Of a stretch of 64,000 nucleotides of DNA, positions 1 through 8,638 are shown in pieces. The DNA comes from Algoriphagus marinus (lineage in GTDB: Bacteria > Bacteroidota > Bacteroidia > Cytophagales > Cyclobacteriaceae), in the NCBI RefSeq assembly GCF_001936475.1, contig NZ_MSPQ01000001.1, positions 372,001-436,000 of the forward strand. Reading direction: 5' to 3'. Every line of letters begins with the position of its first letter. Positions within the stretch are counted from its first letter, which is position 1. Position numbers and translations under genes: made by a program. The notes under the pieces were generated by a model. The model was not told the origin of the DNA. It searched no databases and was given only the letters and a program-made list of their open reading frames with translations.

Positions 1-633
1 AGGCGTTCCGGTTTCTTTGGCAAATTTCATCAGTTCTGCCGTACATTCTCTGACTTGAGAGACTGAACCGGCTGCTGATTCCACGTACTGACTATTCAAA
101 GTTTGGATCGAATCGATGATCAAAAAATCAGGCTTTAATACTTCGATCTGCTGGAAAATCTGTTGGGTATTCGTCTCGGAGAGTACGTAACAATCCGGGT
201 TTTTTGCCTCCATGCGATCTGCCCGCATTTTGATTTGGGCTTCACTTTCTTCTCCGGAAACATAAAGTACCGTTTTACCTTGCAGCATCAAGGCGATCTG
301 AAGCATCAGGGTGGACTTGCCAATTCCCGGTTCGCCCCCGATCAGGACCAGTGAACCCGGTACTATTCCTCCGCCCAAAACCCGATCAAGTTCTCCGTCC
401 CGAGTGACCCATCGCGCTTGTTCCTCGTACTTGACTTCCTGGATTTTTCGAGGTGTATTCGCCTTTTTCATCCCTGAAGCAGGAGACTTCCAGTTGCCTT
501 TCCCACTTTCTTCCTTTTGGATTACTTCTTCCACATAGGTATTCCATTCCCCGCAGGCAGGACATTTTCCGATCCATTTGGCACTTTGGGAGCCGCAGTT
601 TTGACAGAAAAAAGAGGTTTTGGTTTTAGACAT
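1..633 (-). CDS. radA: DNA repair protein RadA, N-terminal 211 residues (cut by window start)
   Basis: RadA is a RecA-like ATPase that helps process recombination intermediates and drives branch migration. The visible part opens with a zinc ribbon (Cys10, Cys13, Cys24, Cys27). A Walker A motif, GGEPGIGKS, follows at about residues 99-107, then the RecA-like core with VLYVSGEES and FLIIDSIQT. These are the family hallmarks in the expected order. The C-terminal KNRFG motif and Lon-like domain lie outside the window. The start is ATG at 633, and the protein begins directly with the short segment before the zinc ribbon, as usual. It is oriented like polA but 160 bases lie between them, so co-transcription is possible and not shown. 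Identification is firm. Confidence 0.96.
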   Translation of the reverse strand, partial: MSKTKTSFFCQNCGSQSAKWIGKCPACGEWNTYVEEVIQKEESGKGNWKSPASGMKKANTPRKIQEVKYEEQARWVTRDGELDRVLGGGIVPGSLVLIGGEPGIGKSTLMLQIALMLQGKTVLYVSGEESEAQIKMRADRMEAKNPDCYVLSETNTQQIFQQIEVLKPDFLIIDSIQTLNSQYVESAAGSVSQVRECTAELMKFAKETGTP

Positions 634-793
634 GCTAAGATTTATGAATAACGATTTTTGATTTACGAGATCTTGAGGACTTCAAAGGTTGATTTAAAAA
701 AGTAAACCCCATTTAGACATTTGGAATTACGAGTTGTGAAATACGAAGCGTGGAATGGAAAATCTCAATTTTCAATTTCTTCATTTTAAATTA

Positions 794-3622
794 TCAATGC
801 GCCTCCAGCCAATCCATACCCGTTCCCACTTCCACTTCCACAGGAACCTTCATTTTGATCGCATTGGACATCAGTCCAGGAATATTGGCTTTGAGTAGCT
901 CGATTTCATCTTTGTGCGCATCAAAGACCAATTCATCATGTACCTGAAGGATCATTTTGGATTTTAGGTTTTCTTTTTTCATCCAGTTGTGAACATGGAT
1001 CATTGCTACTTTGATCAAATCGGCTGCCGAACCTTGGATCGGCGCATTGATCGCATTACGCTCTGCAAAGCCACGCATGTTCATATTTCGACTGTTGATG
1101 TCTCGGAGATAGCGACGTCTGCCGAGGATGGTTTCTACATATTCGTCTTTTTGGGCCTTGGCGATGACGCCATCCATGTATTCTTTGACTGCTGGAAATT
1201 CCTTGAAATAGGCATCGATAATTTCTTTGGCTTCACTTCTAGGGATGCTTAATCGCTGCGAAAGGCCAAAAGCAGAAATTCCATAAATAATTCCAAAATT
1301 GGCTGTTTTGGCTTTTCGGCGCATGTCTGTGGTGACTTCCTCAAGCGGAACTTGGAAGATTTTTGCAGCGGTGGTGGCGTGAATGTCCCTACCGTTTATG
1401 AAGGCTTCCAGCATGGATTCATCACCAGAAAACTCCGCCATGATCCGAAGTTCGATCTGTGAATAATCGGCTGCTAACAGGATATGATTTTCATCTCGAG
1501 GGACAAAAGCTTTCCGGATTTCCCGTCCCCGTGCTGTACGAATCGGGATATTTTGAAGATTCGGATTTACCGAAGAGAGTCTACCCGTAGCCGCGACGAA
1601 TTGATTATAAGTGGTGTGAATTCTTCCTGTTTTTGGGTTTATCAGTAGCGGAAGCGAATCCACGTAGGTCGATTTCAACTTGATCATCTGCCGATAATCC
1701 AAAATCGCCTGTGCGATTTCATGTTCATTGGCCAATCTGCTTAAGATTTCCTCCCCTGTGGCGTATTGCCCGGTTTTGGTTTTTTTAGCTTTGGGATCTA
1801 ATTTCAATTTTTCAAAAAGCACATCTCCCAATTGCTTTGGCGAGGCGAGGTTGAAGCGAACTCCAGCAATCTCATACACCCGCTTTTCAATCTCCTGACT
1901 TTCTTTTTCCAATAGAACAGAAAGCTCGGCGAGACTCGCTGTATCGATTTTTACACCTTCAAACTCCATATCCGCCAGCACATTGATCAGCGGATTTTCC
2001 ACCTCATTGAAGAGTTTTTCAAGTTGATTTTCTTTCAAAATAGGATCAAAAGTAGATTTCAAGCGAAGCGTAATATCTGCATCCTCAGCAGCGTATCCAG
2101 TCACCTCATCCTCATCCACATCGCGCATATTTCCCTGATTCTTGCCTTTTTTTCCAATCAACTCTGTGATGGATACCGGCTTATAGTTCAGGTATTGCTC
2201 TGCAAGCCAATCCATGGAATGCTTTCCTTCGGGTTCAATCAGGTAGTGAGCAAGCATGGTATCGTAAAGAGCACCTTTGACTTCAATGCCATAGTTTTTC
2301 AATACCAGGATATCATATTTGATATTTTGGCCGATCTTCAGGATAGCTTCATTTTCAAAAAGTGGGCGAAGCAGTTCTAAAATCGCCTGCGTCTCTTCCT
2401 GATTTTCCGAACATGGAATGTAATAAGCCTCGCCGGTGACATAGGCAAAGGAAATTCCGACCAATTCGGCTTCCATCGCATTGACTGAAGTGGTTTCCGT
2501 ATCAAAGCAAAGTTCAGTCTGCATCTGAAGGTATTCCAGCAATTCCTTGATGGCATCTTCTCCTTTGATTTTATGGTAATTGTGAAGGTTAGAGTGAATG
2601 GTGTCAGCTGGTGCTTTCTCAGAGATTTCTACACTTTCCTCTTCAAAATCATTAGAACTGAAAGGAGTTGAAGTAGCAGCAGGAGCGGCGCCAAAAAGTC
2701 CTAGCTGTTCATTTTTTTGTACGGAAGCCTTTTCTCCGGATTTTTTGAAAACCCGAGCGGCTAGGGTACGGAATTCGAGTTCAGTAAATATTGTGCGAAG
2801 CTTTTCCTCGTCTATTCCATCGTATTTCAATTCATCATGCACAAAATCAATAGGAACATCGATTTTGATGGTGGCAAGTTCCTTCGAAAGAATTCCCTGC
2901 TGCGCAAAGTTTTCAACATTCTCTTTTTGCTTGCCCTTAAGGTCGGCTGTGTTCTTGATGAGTTCCTCCACCGTTCCATACTCCTTGAGGAGTTTCACTG
3001 CTGTTTTTTGACCGATTCCTGGGATTCCCGGGATGTTGTCCACTGCATCTCCCATTAGACCGAGAATATCCCGAACTTGATCAACGCTCTCTATATCCCA
3101 TTTTTCACAGATTTCTTTAGGGCCCATGACGTCGACGCCATTTCCCATAAAAGCCGGCTTGTAAAGGAAAATATGATCGTCAACCAATTGGCCATAGTCC
3201 TTATCTGGAGTCATCATATAGACCGTGAAGTCTTCTTTCTCCGCTTTTTTGGCTAAAGTTCCGATAACGTCATCTGCCTCAAAACCATCTAATTCTAAGA
3301 TGGGAATGTTAAATGCTTTGACTATTTCTTTGACCCAAGGAATAGCAATGGAGATATCTTCCGGTTGTTCCTGACGATTGGCTTTGTAAGCTTCAAATCG
3401 CACATGGCGAAAAGTTGGCGCTTTGGTATCAAAAGCGACCCCAATATGGGTAGGTTTTTCCTTATCCAGGACCTCAAGTAGGGTATTGGTAAATCCCATC
3501 ATGACGCCGGTATTCAGACCTTTGGAATTGATTCGGGGGTTTTTGCTAAATGCAAAATGTGCGCGATAGATCAATGCCATCGCATCTAATAAAAATAGCT
3601 TATGGGGCTGATTTTGGGACAT
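794..3622 (-). CDS. polA: DNA polymerase I
   Basis: This enzyme fills gaps and removes RNA primers in replication and repair. The 942 residues hold three domains: a 5'-nuclease (about 1-295), a 3'-5' exonuclease (about 345-540) and a family A polymerase (about 560-942). The proofreading site looks intact: DTE at 374-376, NIKYD ending at 437, and YAAEDAD at 510-516. The polymerase motifs are also intact: motif A DYSQIELR from Asp719, motif B RRKAKTANFGIIYG at about 768-781, and motif C VHDELVF with Asp896. The linker between nuclease and exonuclease (about 296-345) is low complexity and carries QLGLF at 306-310, which resembles a sliding-clamp-binding peptide (see findings). Length and start are normal for the family. 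No exact TAnnTTTG box precedes it. Confidence 0.98.
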   Translation of the reverse strand: MSQNQPHKLFLLDAMALIYRAHFAFSKNPRINSKGLNTGVMMGFTNTLLEVLDKEKPTHIGVAFDTKAPTFRHVRFEAYKANRQEQPEDISIAIPWVKEIVKAFNIPILELDGFEADDVIGTLAKKAEKEDFTVYMMTPDKDYGQLVDDHIFLYKPAFMGNGVDVMGPKEICEKWDIESVDQVRDILGLMGDAVDNIPGIPGIGQKTAVKLLKEYGTVEELIKNTADLKGKQKENVENFAQQGILSKELATIKIDVPIDFVHDELKYDGIDEEKLRTIFTELEFRTLAARVFKKSGEKASVQKNEQLGLFGAAPAATSTPFSSNDFEEESVEISEKAPADTIHSNLHNYHKIKGEDAIKELLEYLQMQTELCFDTETTSVNAMEAELVGISFAYVTGEAYYIPCSENQEETQAILELLRPLFENEAILKIGQNIKYDILVLKNYGIEVKGALYDTMLAHYLIEPEGKHSMDWLAEQYLNYKPVSITELIGKKGKNQGNMRDVDEDEVTGYAAEDADITLRLKSTFDPILKENQLEKLFNEVENPLINVLADMEFEGVKIDTASLAELSVLLEKESQEIEKRVYEIAGVRFNLASPKQLGDVLFEKLKLDPKAKKTKTGQYATGEEILSRLANEHEIAQAILDYRQMIKLKSTYVDSLPLLINPKTGRIHTTYNQFVAATGRLSSVNPNLQNIPIRTARGREIRKAFVPRDENHILLAADYSQIELRIMAEFSGDESMLEAFINGRDIHATTAAKIFQVPLEEVTTDMRRKAKTANFGIIYGISAFGLSQRLSIPRSEAKEIIDAYFKEFPAVKEYMDGVIAKAQKDEYVETILGRRRYLRDINSRNMNMRGFAERNAINAPIQGSAADLIKVAMIHVHNWMKKENLKSKMILQVHDELVFDAHKDEIELLKANIPGLMSNAIKMKVPVEVEVGTGMDWLEAH

Positions 3623-3713
3623 TTTAAAGGGATTTTAGAAAACTTTTACTGCTTATAAAGGCTGTCCAAGGTACAAAAAATCCCGTGTAACAGGATAGAA
3701 AAATTCCCTATGC

Positions 3714-3767
3714 AGTGATGAATTGACAGCTTTTGGCTATCTTATTGAAATCAAATTATTCATCACT
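3714..3767 (+). promoter_or_regulatory. Inverted repeat bracketing the promoter region of the 104-residue protein gene
   Basis: A perfect 10-base arm, AGTGATGAAT at 3714-3723, is repeated inverted as ATTCATCACT at 3758-3767, with 34 bases between. The right arm ends 14 bases before the ATG at 3782. The enclosed DNA contains TTGACA and TTTTGG. The layout suggests two operator half-sites, or a long-loop hairpin in the leader. Neither role is demonstrated. Confidence 0.4.
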
Positions 3768-3781
3768 TAAGGTAATGCACT

Positions 3782-4096
3782 ATGAAAAAAACACTCTTAG
3801 TATTCTTTCTGCTAATTACTGGTCCAATGGCCATGGCAGGTTCAGGGGATAAGTCTGATAGTAACAAAGATAAAATTGAGCTTACTGAGGCTCAACAAGC
3901 CCGACTGGATGAAATGAAAGCTCGAGTCGACGAAATCAAGGAAATGGATTTTGGAGCTATGTCAAGAGAGGAGCGTAAAGAAATTCGTGAAGAATTAAAA
4001 TCTATGAAGGCTGAGGCGAGAGAAACTGGAAATGGAGTTTACCTTTCTGTTGGAGCAATCATCATTATTATATTGCTCTTGATATTGCTTCTTTAA
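3782..4096 (+). CDS. Small exported coiled-coil protein with C-terminal membrane segment
   Basis: I do not recognise a named family. The 104-residue product has an N-terminal signal-like segment (MKKTLLVFFLLITGPMAMAG). A charged, strongly helical middle follows (about residues 30-85), rich in Glu, Lys, Arg and Met, as in a coiled coil. It ends in a very hydrophobic run of Ile and Leu (about 88-104) that should sit in a membrane. It therefore probably spans or anchors in the inner membrane with its helical part in the periplasm. It is monocistronic: a perfect palindromic terminator follows and the next gene is convergent. An inverted repeat upstream hints at regulation. Function is unknown. 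Confidence 0.75.
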   Translation: MKKTLLVFFLLITGPMAMAGSGDKSDSNKDKIELTEAQQARLDEMKARVDEIKEMDFGAMSREERKEIREELKSMKAEARETGNGVYLSVGAIIIIILLLILLL

Positions 4097-4120
4097 TTTG
4101 ATCAGTTACGCTAAAAATCA

Positions 4121-4157
4121 AAGAGCCTGCTTCAAAATTTTGAAGCAGGCTCTTTTG
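4121..4157. terminator. Bidirectional rho-independent terminator
   Basis: A perfect 34-base palindrome (17 bases per arm, 4121-4137 and 4138-4154) is followed by a short T run. It begins AAGAGCCTGCTTC and lies between two convergent genes, so it can serve both. The hairpin loop would form inside AAAATTTT. Confidence 0.9.
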
Positions 4158-4172
4158 TTATTGAGGTTAGGA

Positions 4173-4610
4173 TTATTTTTCAGATTGGATAAGATACTTT
4201 TTAACTGCTTTAGCTCTCAGAAGAATTAGAATCATTGGAACCAACCAAATCAACTCGTTGAATATCAAATGAAACCCGGATCGTTTGTTCCATCCTATAT
4301 TTGGTAAAAAGCCAAAAGAAAACCATAAAGCGAGCATGATTTTTCCAATGATTCCAGCTCCAATCAAGTAGATCCAGCTAACCGGATAGAAAGCACTCAC
4401 GAAAATCACCAAGCCTACAAGCAATCCAAAAGTGCCATAATAGGATGCACTCAGACCTTCAAAACTACCCTGACCCATCGAAAGCCAGTTGACTAAAGTT
4501 GGTCCAAACCACTTGAAAAAGGCCGACCAAGCGATGGTGTACATTCCGGCCAACAGGAGAAGGCCTCTGAAATGCATGGGGAAAATTGGGAATGGAGCTT
4601 TTTGATCCAT
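4173..4610 (-). CDS. Four-helix integral membrane protein, unknown function
   Basis: The 145-residue product has four likely membrane helices: about residues 13-32, 57-77, 79-99 and 115-133. A short soluble N-terminus and a Lys-rich C-terminal tail (RAKAVKKYLIQSEK) flank them, the tail most likely facing the cytoplasm. I do not recognise catalytic motifs or a named family. It is transcribed divergently from the amidase gene, and a TAnnTTTG box lies 62 bases upstream of its ATG. Confidence 0.7.
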   Translation of the reverse strand: MDQKAPFPIFPMHFRGLLLLAGMYTIAWSAFFKWFGPTLVNWLSMGQGSFEGLSASYYGTFGLLVGLVIFVSAFYPVSWIYLIGAGIIGKIMLALWFSFGFLPNIGWNKRSGFHLIFNELIWLVPMILILLRAKAVKKYLIQSEK

Positions 4611-4672
4611 GAATGGTTTGATTATTTAAGGCTTATTGAACACCTTGTGAGTCTACTTGTTTGGACTAGATA

Positions 4673-4680
4673 CAAAACTA
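4673..4680 (-). promoter_or_regulatory. -7 promoter box (TAGTTTTG) of the 145-residue membrane protein gene
   Basis: On the minus strand this reads TAGTTTTG, an exact match to the Bacteroidota -7 consensus TAnnTTTG. There are 62 bases to the ATG. No clear -33 TTTG was seen. Confidence 0.45.
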
Positions 4681-4684
4681 TTCA

Positions 4685-6364
4685 ATGAAACCTAATTACT
4701 CTCCTCGTTCCGCAGTTTTTCTCTTACTGGGAGCAATTTCATTTCTGGCGCTAGGCTTTACGCTTGGCAAAAAAGCTGGAGAAATCACACCAATTTCGAT
4801 TGAAGGAGCTTCCGAGCTTTTCGGTCTTTCGTTTTCTCCTGCTGAAAAAGACAGTATGATCGGGAATCTGAAAAACCAACTTGGGAATTTCGAAACCCTT
4901 CGAAAAACGAAATTGGATAATTCCATTCCGCCCTCATTGGTTTTCAATCCACTTCCTATTGGCTTTGAACCTGAGCAAACTCAAGATCCACTGGACTGGG
5001 GCTTGCCAACTTCAGTTTCTCTGCCAGAGAAAGAGTCTGATATTGCTTATATGCCTGTTCACGAATTGGCAGTATTGATCAAAAATAAGCAAATCAGCTC
5101 GGAGCGTTTGACAAAAATCTATTTGGATCGGATAAAGACTTATTCGGATACGCTTAAATGCCTGATTACACTGATGGAGGACTCAGCCCTAGCCAAGGCA
5201 AAAGCTATGGATCAAGAGTTGGCCTCCGGAAAATACCGAGGTCCTTTGCATGGTATTCCTTTCGGAATCAAAGATTTATTAGCTGTAAAAGGCACAAAAA
5301 CCACTTGGGGAGCGATGCCTTATAAAGATCAAGTTATCGATGAGACTGCTACAGTTGTTGATAAATTGAATGATGCGGGTGGGGTGTTGGTAGGAAAATT
5401 CACCTTAGGTGCTTTGGCAATGGGTGATATCTGGTATGGAGGTGTAACCAAAAACCCTTGGAATTTGAAGCAAGGTTCCAGTGGATCTTCTGCTGGTTCG
5501 GCATCCGCTGTAAGTGCAGGTTTGGTTCCTTTTGCGATTGGTACAGAGACTTTAGGCTCTATTGTTTCTCCTTCGACACGAAATGGTGTAACAGGACTAA
5601 GGCCTACCTACGGAAGAGTGAGCAAGCATGGAGCGATGGCGCTGAGTTGGTCCATGGACAAAATCGGTCCGATCTCCAGATCCGCTTTGGATAATGGAAT
5701 CGTGCTATCCATCATCAATGGGAAAGACGCAAAAGACGCTAGCTCCATTGCCGCTGCATTTAATTATTCCTCCAAAAAAGATGTCAAGAGTCTTAAAGTC
5801 GGCTATTTTAAATCCTTTTTTGAGGGAGATCGTCCGGGTCAGGAAAATGATCGGAAAGTCATCGAGTTGCTTCAAAGTAAAGGGATAGAGCTGCATCCAT
5901 TAGAGCTAAAGACCTCAGTCGAAGCTGGCCCAATGGTGATGATGCTGATGGTCGAAGGAGCGGCAGCGTTTGATGAATTGACCAGATTGAATCTTGATGA
6001 TCAGCTAGTAGCTCAGGGAAGAAATGCTTGGCCGAATGGATTTCGCGCAGCTCGATTTATTCCTGCGGTAGAATATGTGCAACTCGCCAGACAACGAAGT
6101 GTACTGATAGAAGAAATGAATGAACTCATGAAAGATTACGACGTCATTGTGACACCGAGTTTTGCTGGGCGTCAACTTCAGATTACCAATCTTACAGGTT
6201 CCCCGGCTCTTTGTATGCCGAATGGTTTTAATGATCAAGGCAGTCCTACATCGATTACCTTGCTGGCAAATCTTTTTGAGGAAGATAAATTAGTCCTACT
6301 TGGTGATTTCATTCAGAAAAATTCGGATTGGCAAGCTCAAAGACCTCCGTTATTCAATAAATAG
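4685..6364 (+). CDS. Membrane-anchored amidase (amidase signature family)
   Basis: Amidase signature enzymes hydrolyse amide bonds with a Ser-cisSer-Lys triad. All three residues can be placed: Lys196 in GIPFGIKDLL, the cis-Ser at about 268 in the Gly/Ser-rich block, and the nucleophile Ser292 in GTETLGSIVSPS. The spacing of 24 between the two serines fits the family. An N-terminal hydrophobic segment (about residues 9-28) suggests export or membrane anchoring. Residues 35-120 form an extra domain not present in GatA-type enzymes. It is not GatA: there are no GatB or GatC neighbours and it has the exported N-terminus. The substrate is unknown; peptide or carboxamide hydrolysis is the family expectation. 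A strong terminator follows. Confidence 0.88.
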   Translation: MKPNYSPRSAVFLLLGAISFLALGFTLGKKAGEITPISIEGASELFGLSFSPAEKDSMIGNLKNQLGNFETLRKTKLDNSIPPSLVFNPLPIGFEPEQTQDPLDWGLPTSVSLPEKESDIAYMPVHELAVLIKNKQISSERLTKIYLDRIKTYSDTLKCLITLMEDSALAKAKAMDQELASGKYRGPLHGIPFGIKDLLAVKGTKTTWGAMPYKDQVIDETATVVDKLNDAGGVLVGKFTLGALAMGDIWYGGVTKNPWNLKQGSSGSSAGSASAVSAGLVPFAIGTETLGSIVSPSTRNGVTGLRPTYGRVSKHGAMALSWSMDKIGPISRSALDNGIVLSIINGKDAKDASSIAAAFNYSSKKDVKSLKVGYFKSFFEGDRPGQENDRKVIELLQSKGIELHPLELKTSVEAGPMVMMLMVEGAAAFDELTRLNLDDQLVAQGRNAWPNGFRAARFIPAVEYVQLARQRSVLIEEMNELMKDYDVIVTPSFAGRQLQITNLTGSPALCMPNGFNDQGSPTSITLLANLFEEDKLVLLGDFIQKNSDWQAQRPPLFNK

Positions 6365-6371
6365 GTATTGA

Positions 6372-6408
6372 AAAAAAGGCCTCAGATTTTAAACCTGAGG
6401 CCTTTTTT
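6372..6408. terminator. Bidirectional rho-independent terminator
   Basis: A 14-base stem (6372-6385 with 6395-6408) pairs AAAAAAGGCCTCAG with its exact complement and has T runs on both exits. It lies between the amidase gene and the convergent lipoprotein gene. Confidence 0.92.
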
Positions 6409-6412
6409 ATGT

Positions 6413-6979
6413 TTAGGGCTGAATAGCTCCCATAATCTTGATATTGCTCGGGTCGAGAAACCAGATTTTTTGAGTTGTCTCTATCGAATAGTGATCAACC
6501 TTTTGGGTTGCATTATTCATGTATAAATCTGCGAAAGTCGTTGACTTGTAGAATAGATTTTCCTCAGACATCTTCAGGGTAATGGATATTACTTTGTCAT
6601 CGATATAAGTCACCTTCATTTCTTTCAGTTTCCCTTTTGATTCAGGGAAAAGAGAATGGGTCAATACATTATTTTTCACCTGTGTATCATATGCAAGGAA
6701 AAGGGATTGCTTATTGATATCAGCCTGAATAAAGGTATCAAACTCCTCCATCCAATCGGCTGTAGAAAGTGTTGTTTCCTTTCGGACCTCTTTTCCTTGT
6801 ACTCTACTGATCAAGATTACATTTGAAGAATCAAGATTTTTTGCCTGAATCTCCATGAATCCTTTCAGATCGAAATAGGGTAGTTTTTCTGGAGTTTTGT
6901 TAGATCCTTCACCACAAGACGCTAATGCAAAAAGGAGTAGGAAAAAAAAGCCAGAGGTAAAGTTATTCAAGTACTTCAT
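6413..6979 (-). CDS. Putative lipoprotein, unknown function
   Basis: The 188-residue product has a signal peptide ending in a lipobox (FALASCGEG), so Cys22 is probably lipidated and the protein is tethered to a membrane. The rest is a mixed soluble domain with alternating hydrophobic residues, as in a beta sandwich, and no catalytic motif that I recognise. Its ATG overlaps the TGA of gpmI by four bases (ATGA), so the two genes are translationally coupled and co-transcribed. That link to a glycolytic enzyme does not by itself indicate function. Confidence 0.75.
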   Translation of the reverse strand: MKYLNNFTSGFFFLLLFALASCGEGSNKTPEKLPYFDLKGFMEIQAKNLDSSNVILISRVQGKEVRKETTLSTADWMEEFDTFIQADINKQSLFLAYDTQVKNNVLTHSLFPESKGKLKEMKVTYIDDKVISITLKMSEENLFYKSTTFADLYMNNATQKVDHYSIETTQKIWFLDPSNIKIMGAIQP

Positions 6980-8502
6980 TCTGCTAATAAAATATCACCA
7001 GTCATCTCCGAAGGAATTTCAATTCCCATCATTGTTAAAATTGTCGGTGCCAAATCCCCTAGCTTCCCGTCTTTCACATGCATCACGTCCGTTTTATCGA
7101 CCAAGATAAAAGGCACGAGATTGGTCGTATGAGCTGTATTTGGAGTGCCATCCTCATTGATCATCATATCACTGTTACCATGATCTGCAATTACAATGAT
7201 GGTATAATCATTTTCCAAAGCGGTGGTAACGACGCTTTCAACGCATTTGTCTACAGCTTCGCAGGCTTTTACGGCAGCATCGAAAGAGCCGGTATGTCCT
7301 ACCATATCTGCATTGGCAAAATTGAGACAGATGAAATCGGCACTTTTCTTTTTGAGTTCAGGAGTTATTTTGGCCACGATTTCCAAGGCACTCATTTCCG
7401 GCTTCAGGTCATAGGTTGCCACTTTTGGAGATGGGCAGAGTAATCTTCTTTCTCCCTTGAATTCTTCCTCTCTTCCTCCGGAGAAAAAGAAAGTGACGTG
7501 TGGATATTTTTCCGTTTCTGCAATCCGAATCTGCTTTTTCCCAGCTTTTTCAAGGACTTCTCCTAGTGTATTTTTGAGATTATCTTTTTCAAAAAGTACC
7601 TGAACACCGTGGAAAGTGCTATCATAATTGGTGAAGGTGATGTAGTCGAGATTCAATTTTTTCATGTTGAAATCCTCGAAATCGCGCTGGGTAAGTGCTT
7701 GAGTTATTTCTCTGCCTCGGTCAGTCCTGAAGTTGAAACAAACCACCAAATCTCCGTCTTCAATGGTTGCCAAGGGTTGATTATTGGATCCTACATGAAT
7801 GATTGGACGGATAAACTCGTCCGTCACATTGTTTTCATAGGATTTTTTAATGGCTGCCAGAATATCTTTAGAGCGCTCTCCCACACCATGTACCATTGCA
7901 TCATATGCGAGCTTCACCCGCTCCCATCGATTGTCTCTATCCATGGCATAATATCTTCCAACTACGGAAGCAATTTTACCAGTTGAGTGCTCTAGGTGAG
8001 CTTGAAGGTCTTTAATGTATTCTAATCCACCTTTGGGATCAGTATCTCTTCCGTCGGTGAACGCATGGATAAAAACATTTGTCATCCCGTGTTCTTTAGC
8101 TGCATCGCAAAGTCCTTTGAGATGATTGATATGGGAGTGGACACCTCCGTCTGAAAGCAAACCGATGAAGTGAGTTTTCCGCTTTGCAGCTTTGGTTTTG
8201 GCAAAAGCAGCTGTTAAAACTGGATGAGTATTTAGCTCACCATTTGCGACTGCCAGGTTGATTTTCACAAGATCTTGATAGACCACTCTTCCTGCACCGA
8301 TATTCATGTGCCCAACTTCAGAGTTCCCCATTTGACCTTCCGGGAGACCCACAGCAAGTCCCGAGGCTTCAAGTTTGGCGTGCGGATATTTAGTATAAAG
8401 ACTGTCTACAAAAGGTGTTTTAGCTTTGTCAATTGCCGATACAGCAGGATTGGTTGCAATTCCCCAACCATCTAAAATCATTAAAAGTACTTTCTTCTCC
8501 AT
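6976..8502 (-). CDS. gpmI: 2,3-bisphosphoglycerate-independent phosphoglycerate mutase
   Basis: The enzyme interconverts 3- and 2-phosphoglycerate in glycolysis and gluconeogenesis through a phosphoserine and two metal ions, in the cytoplasm. DGWG at 11-14 binds metal. Ser61 in MGNSEVGHMNIGAGR is the catalytic serine. HADHGNSDMM near the C-terminus supplies further metal ligands. The length of 508 residues matches the family. A -7 box (TATATTTG) ends four bases before the ATG, which predicts a leaderless message. The downstream lipoprotein gene overlaps by four bases. Confidence 0.98.
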   Translation of the reverse strand: MEKKVLLMILDGWGIATNPAVSAIDKAKTPFVDSLYTKYPHAKLEASGLAVGLPEGQMGNSEVGHMNIGAGRVVYQDLVKINLAVANGELNTHPVLTAAFAKTKAAKRKTHFIGLLSDGGVHSHINHLKGLCDAAKEHGMTNVFIHAFTDGRDTDPKGGLEYIKDLQAHLEHSTGKIASVVGRYYAMDRDNRWERVKLAYDAMVHGVGERSKDILAAIKKSYENNVTDEFIRPIIHVGSNNQPLATIEDGDLVVCFNFRTDRGREITQALTQRDFEDFNMKKLNLDYITFTNYDSTFHGVQVLFEKDNLKNTLGEVLEKAGKKQIRIAETEKYPHVTFFFSGGREEEFKGERRLLCPSPKVATYDLKPEMSALEIVAKITPELKKKSADFICLNFANADMVGHTGSFDAAVKACEAVDKCVESVVTTALENDYTIIVIADHGNSDMMINEDGTPNTAHTTNLVPFILVDKTDVMHVKDGKLGDLAPTILTMMGIEIPSEMTGDILLAE

Positions 8503-8506
8503 ATCG

Positions 8507-8514
8507 CAAATATA
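8507..8514 (-). promoter_or_regulatory. -7 promoter box (TATATTTG) of gpmI
   Basis: This is an exact TAnnTTTG match read on the minus strand, with only four bases between it and the ATG. Transcription should start at or next to the A of the ATG. No convincing -33 element was found at the usual spacing. Confidence 0.6.
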
Positions 8515-8638
8515 TTATATTTCAAGGCAAAGTCTTGGTTAATCCTAAACATCATCTGTTCAAAATGATAGAATTTGAACGGCTTTTTTTTGTAAATGGG
8601 CTACTCTTTTTTGGCTTAGTATTTGCCTAATCAGAGAA

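Noticed and set aside
634-793. Small gene or RNA in the radA-polA gap
   Set aside because: The 160 bases hold no open frame of note, no hairpin with a T run and no tRNA-like fold.
2598-3011. 137-codon frame on the plus strand inside polA
   Set aside because: It is opposite a firmly identified gene; its product is Ser-rich, low in complexity and has no recognisable domain, as expected from an antisense frame.
794-3622. Loss of proofreading in DNA polymerase I, as seen in some bacteria
   Set aside because: The 3'-5' exonuclease residues Asp374, Glu376, Asp437, Tyr510 and Asp514 are all in place.
4121-4154. Perfect 34-base palindrome as a recombination site
   Set aside because: It lies between convergent genes and leads into T runs, so a bidirectional terminator explains it fully.
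4685-6364. GatA subunit of the glutamyl-tRNA amidotransferase
   Set aside because: The protein has an N-terminal membrane segment and an extra 85-residue region, and no GatB or GatC gene is near.
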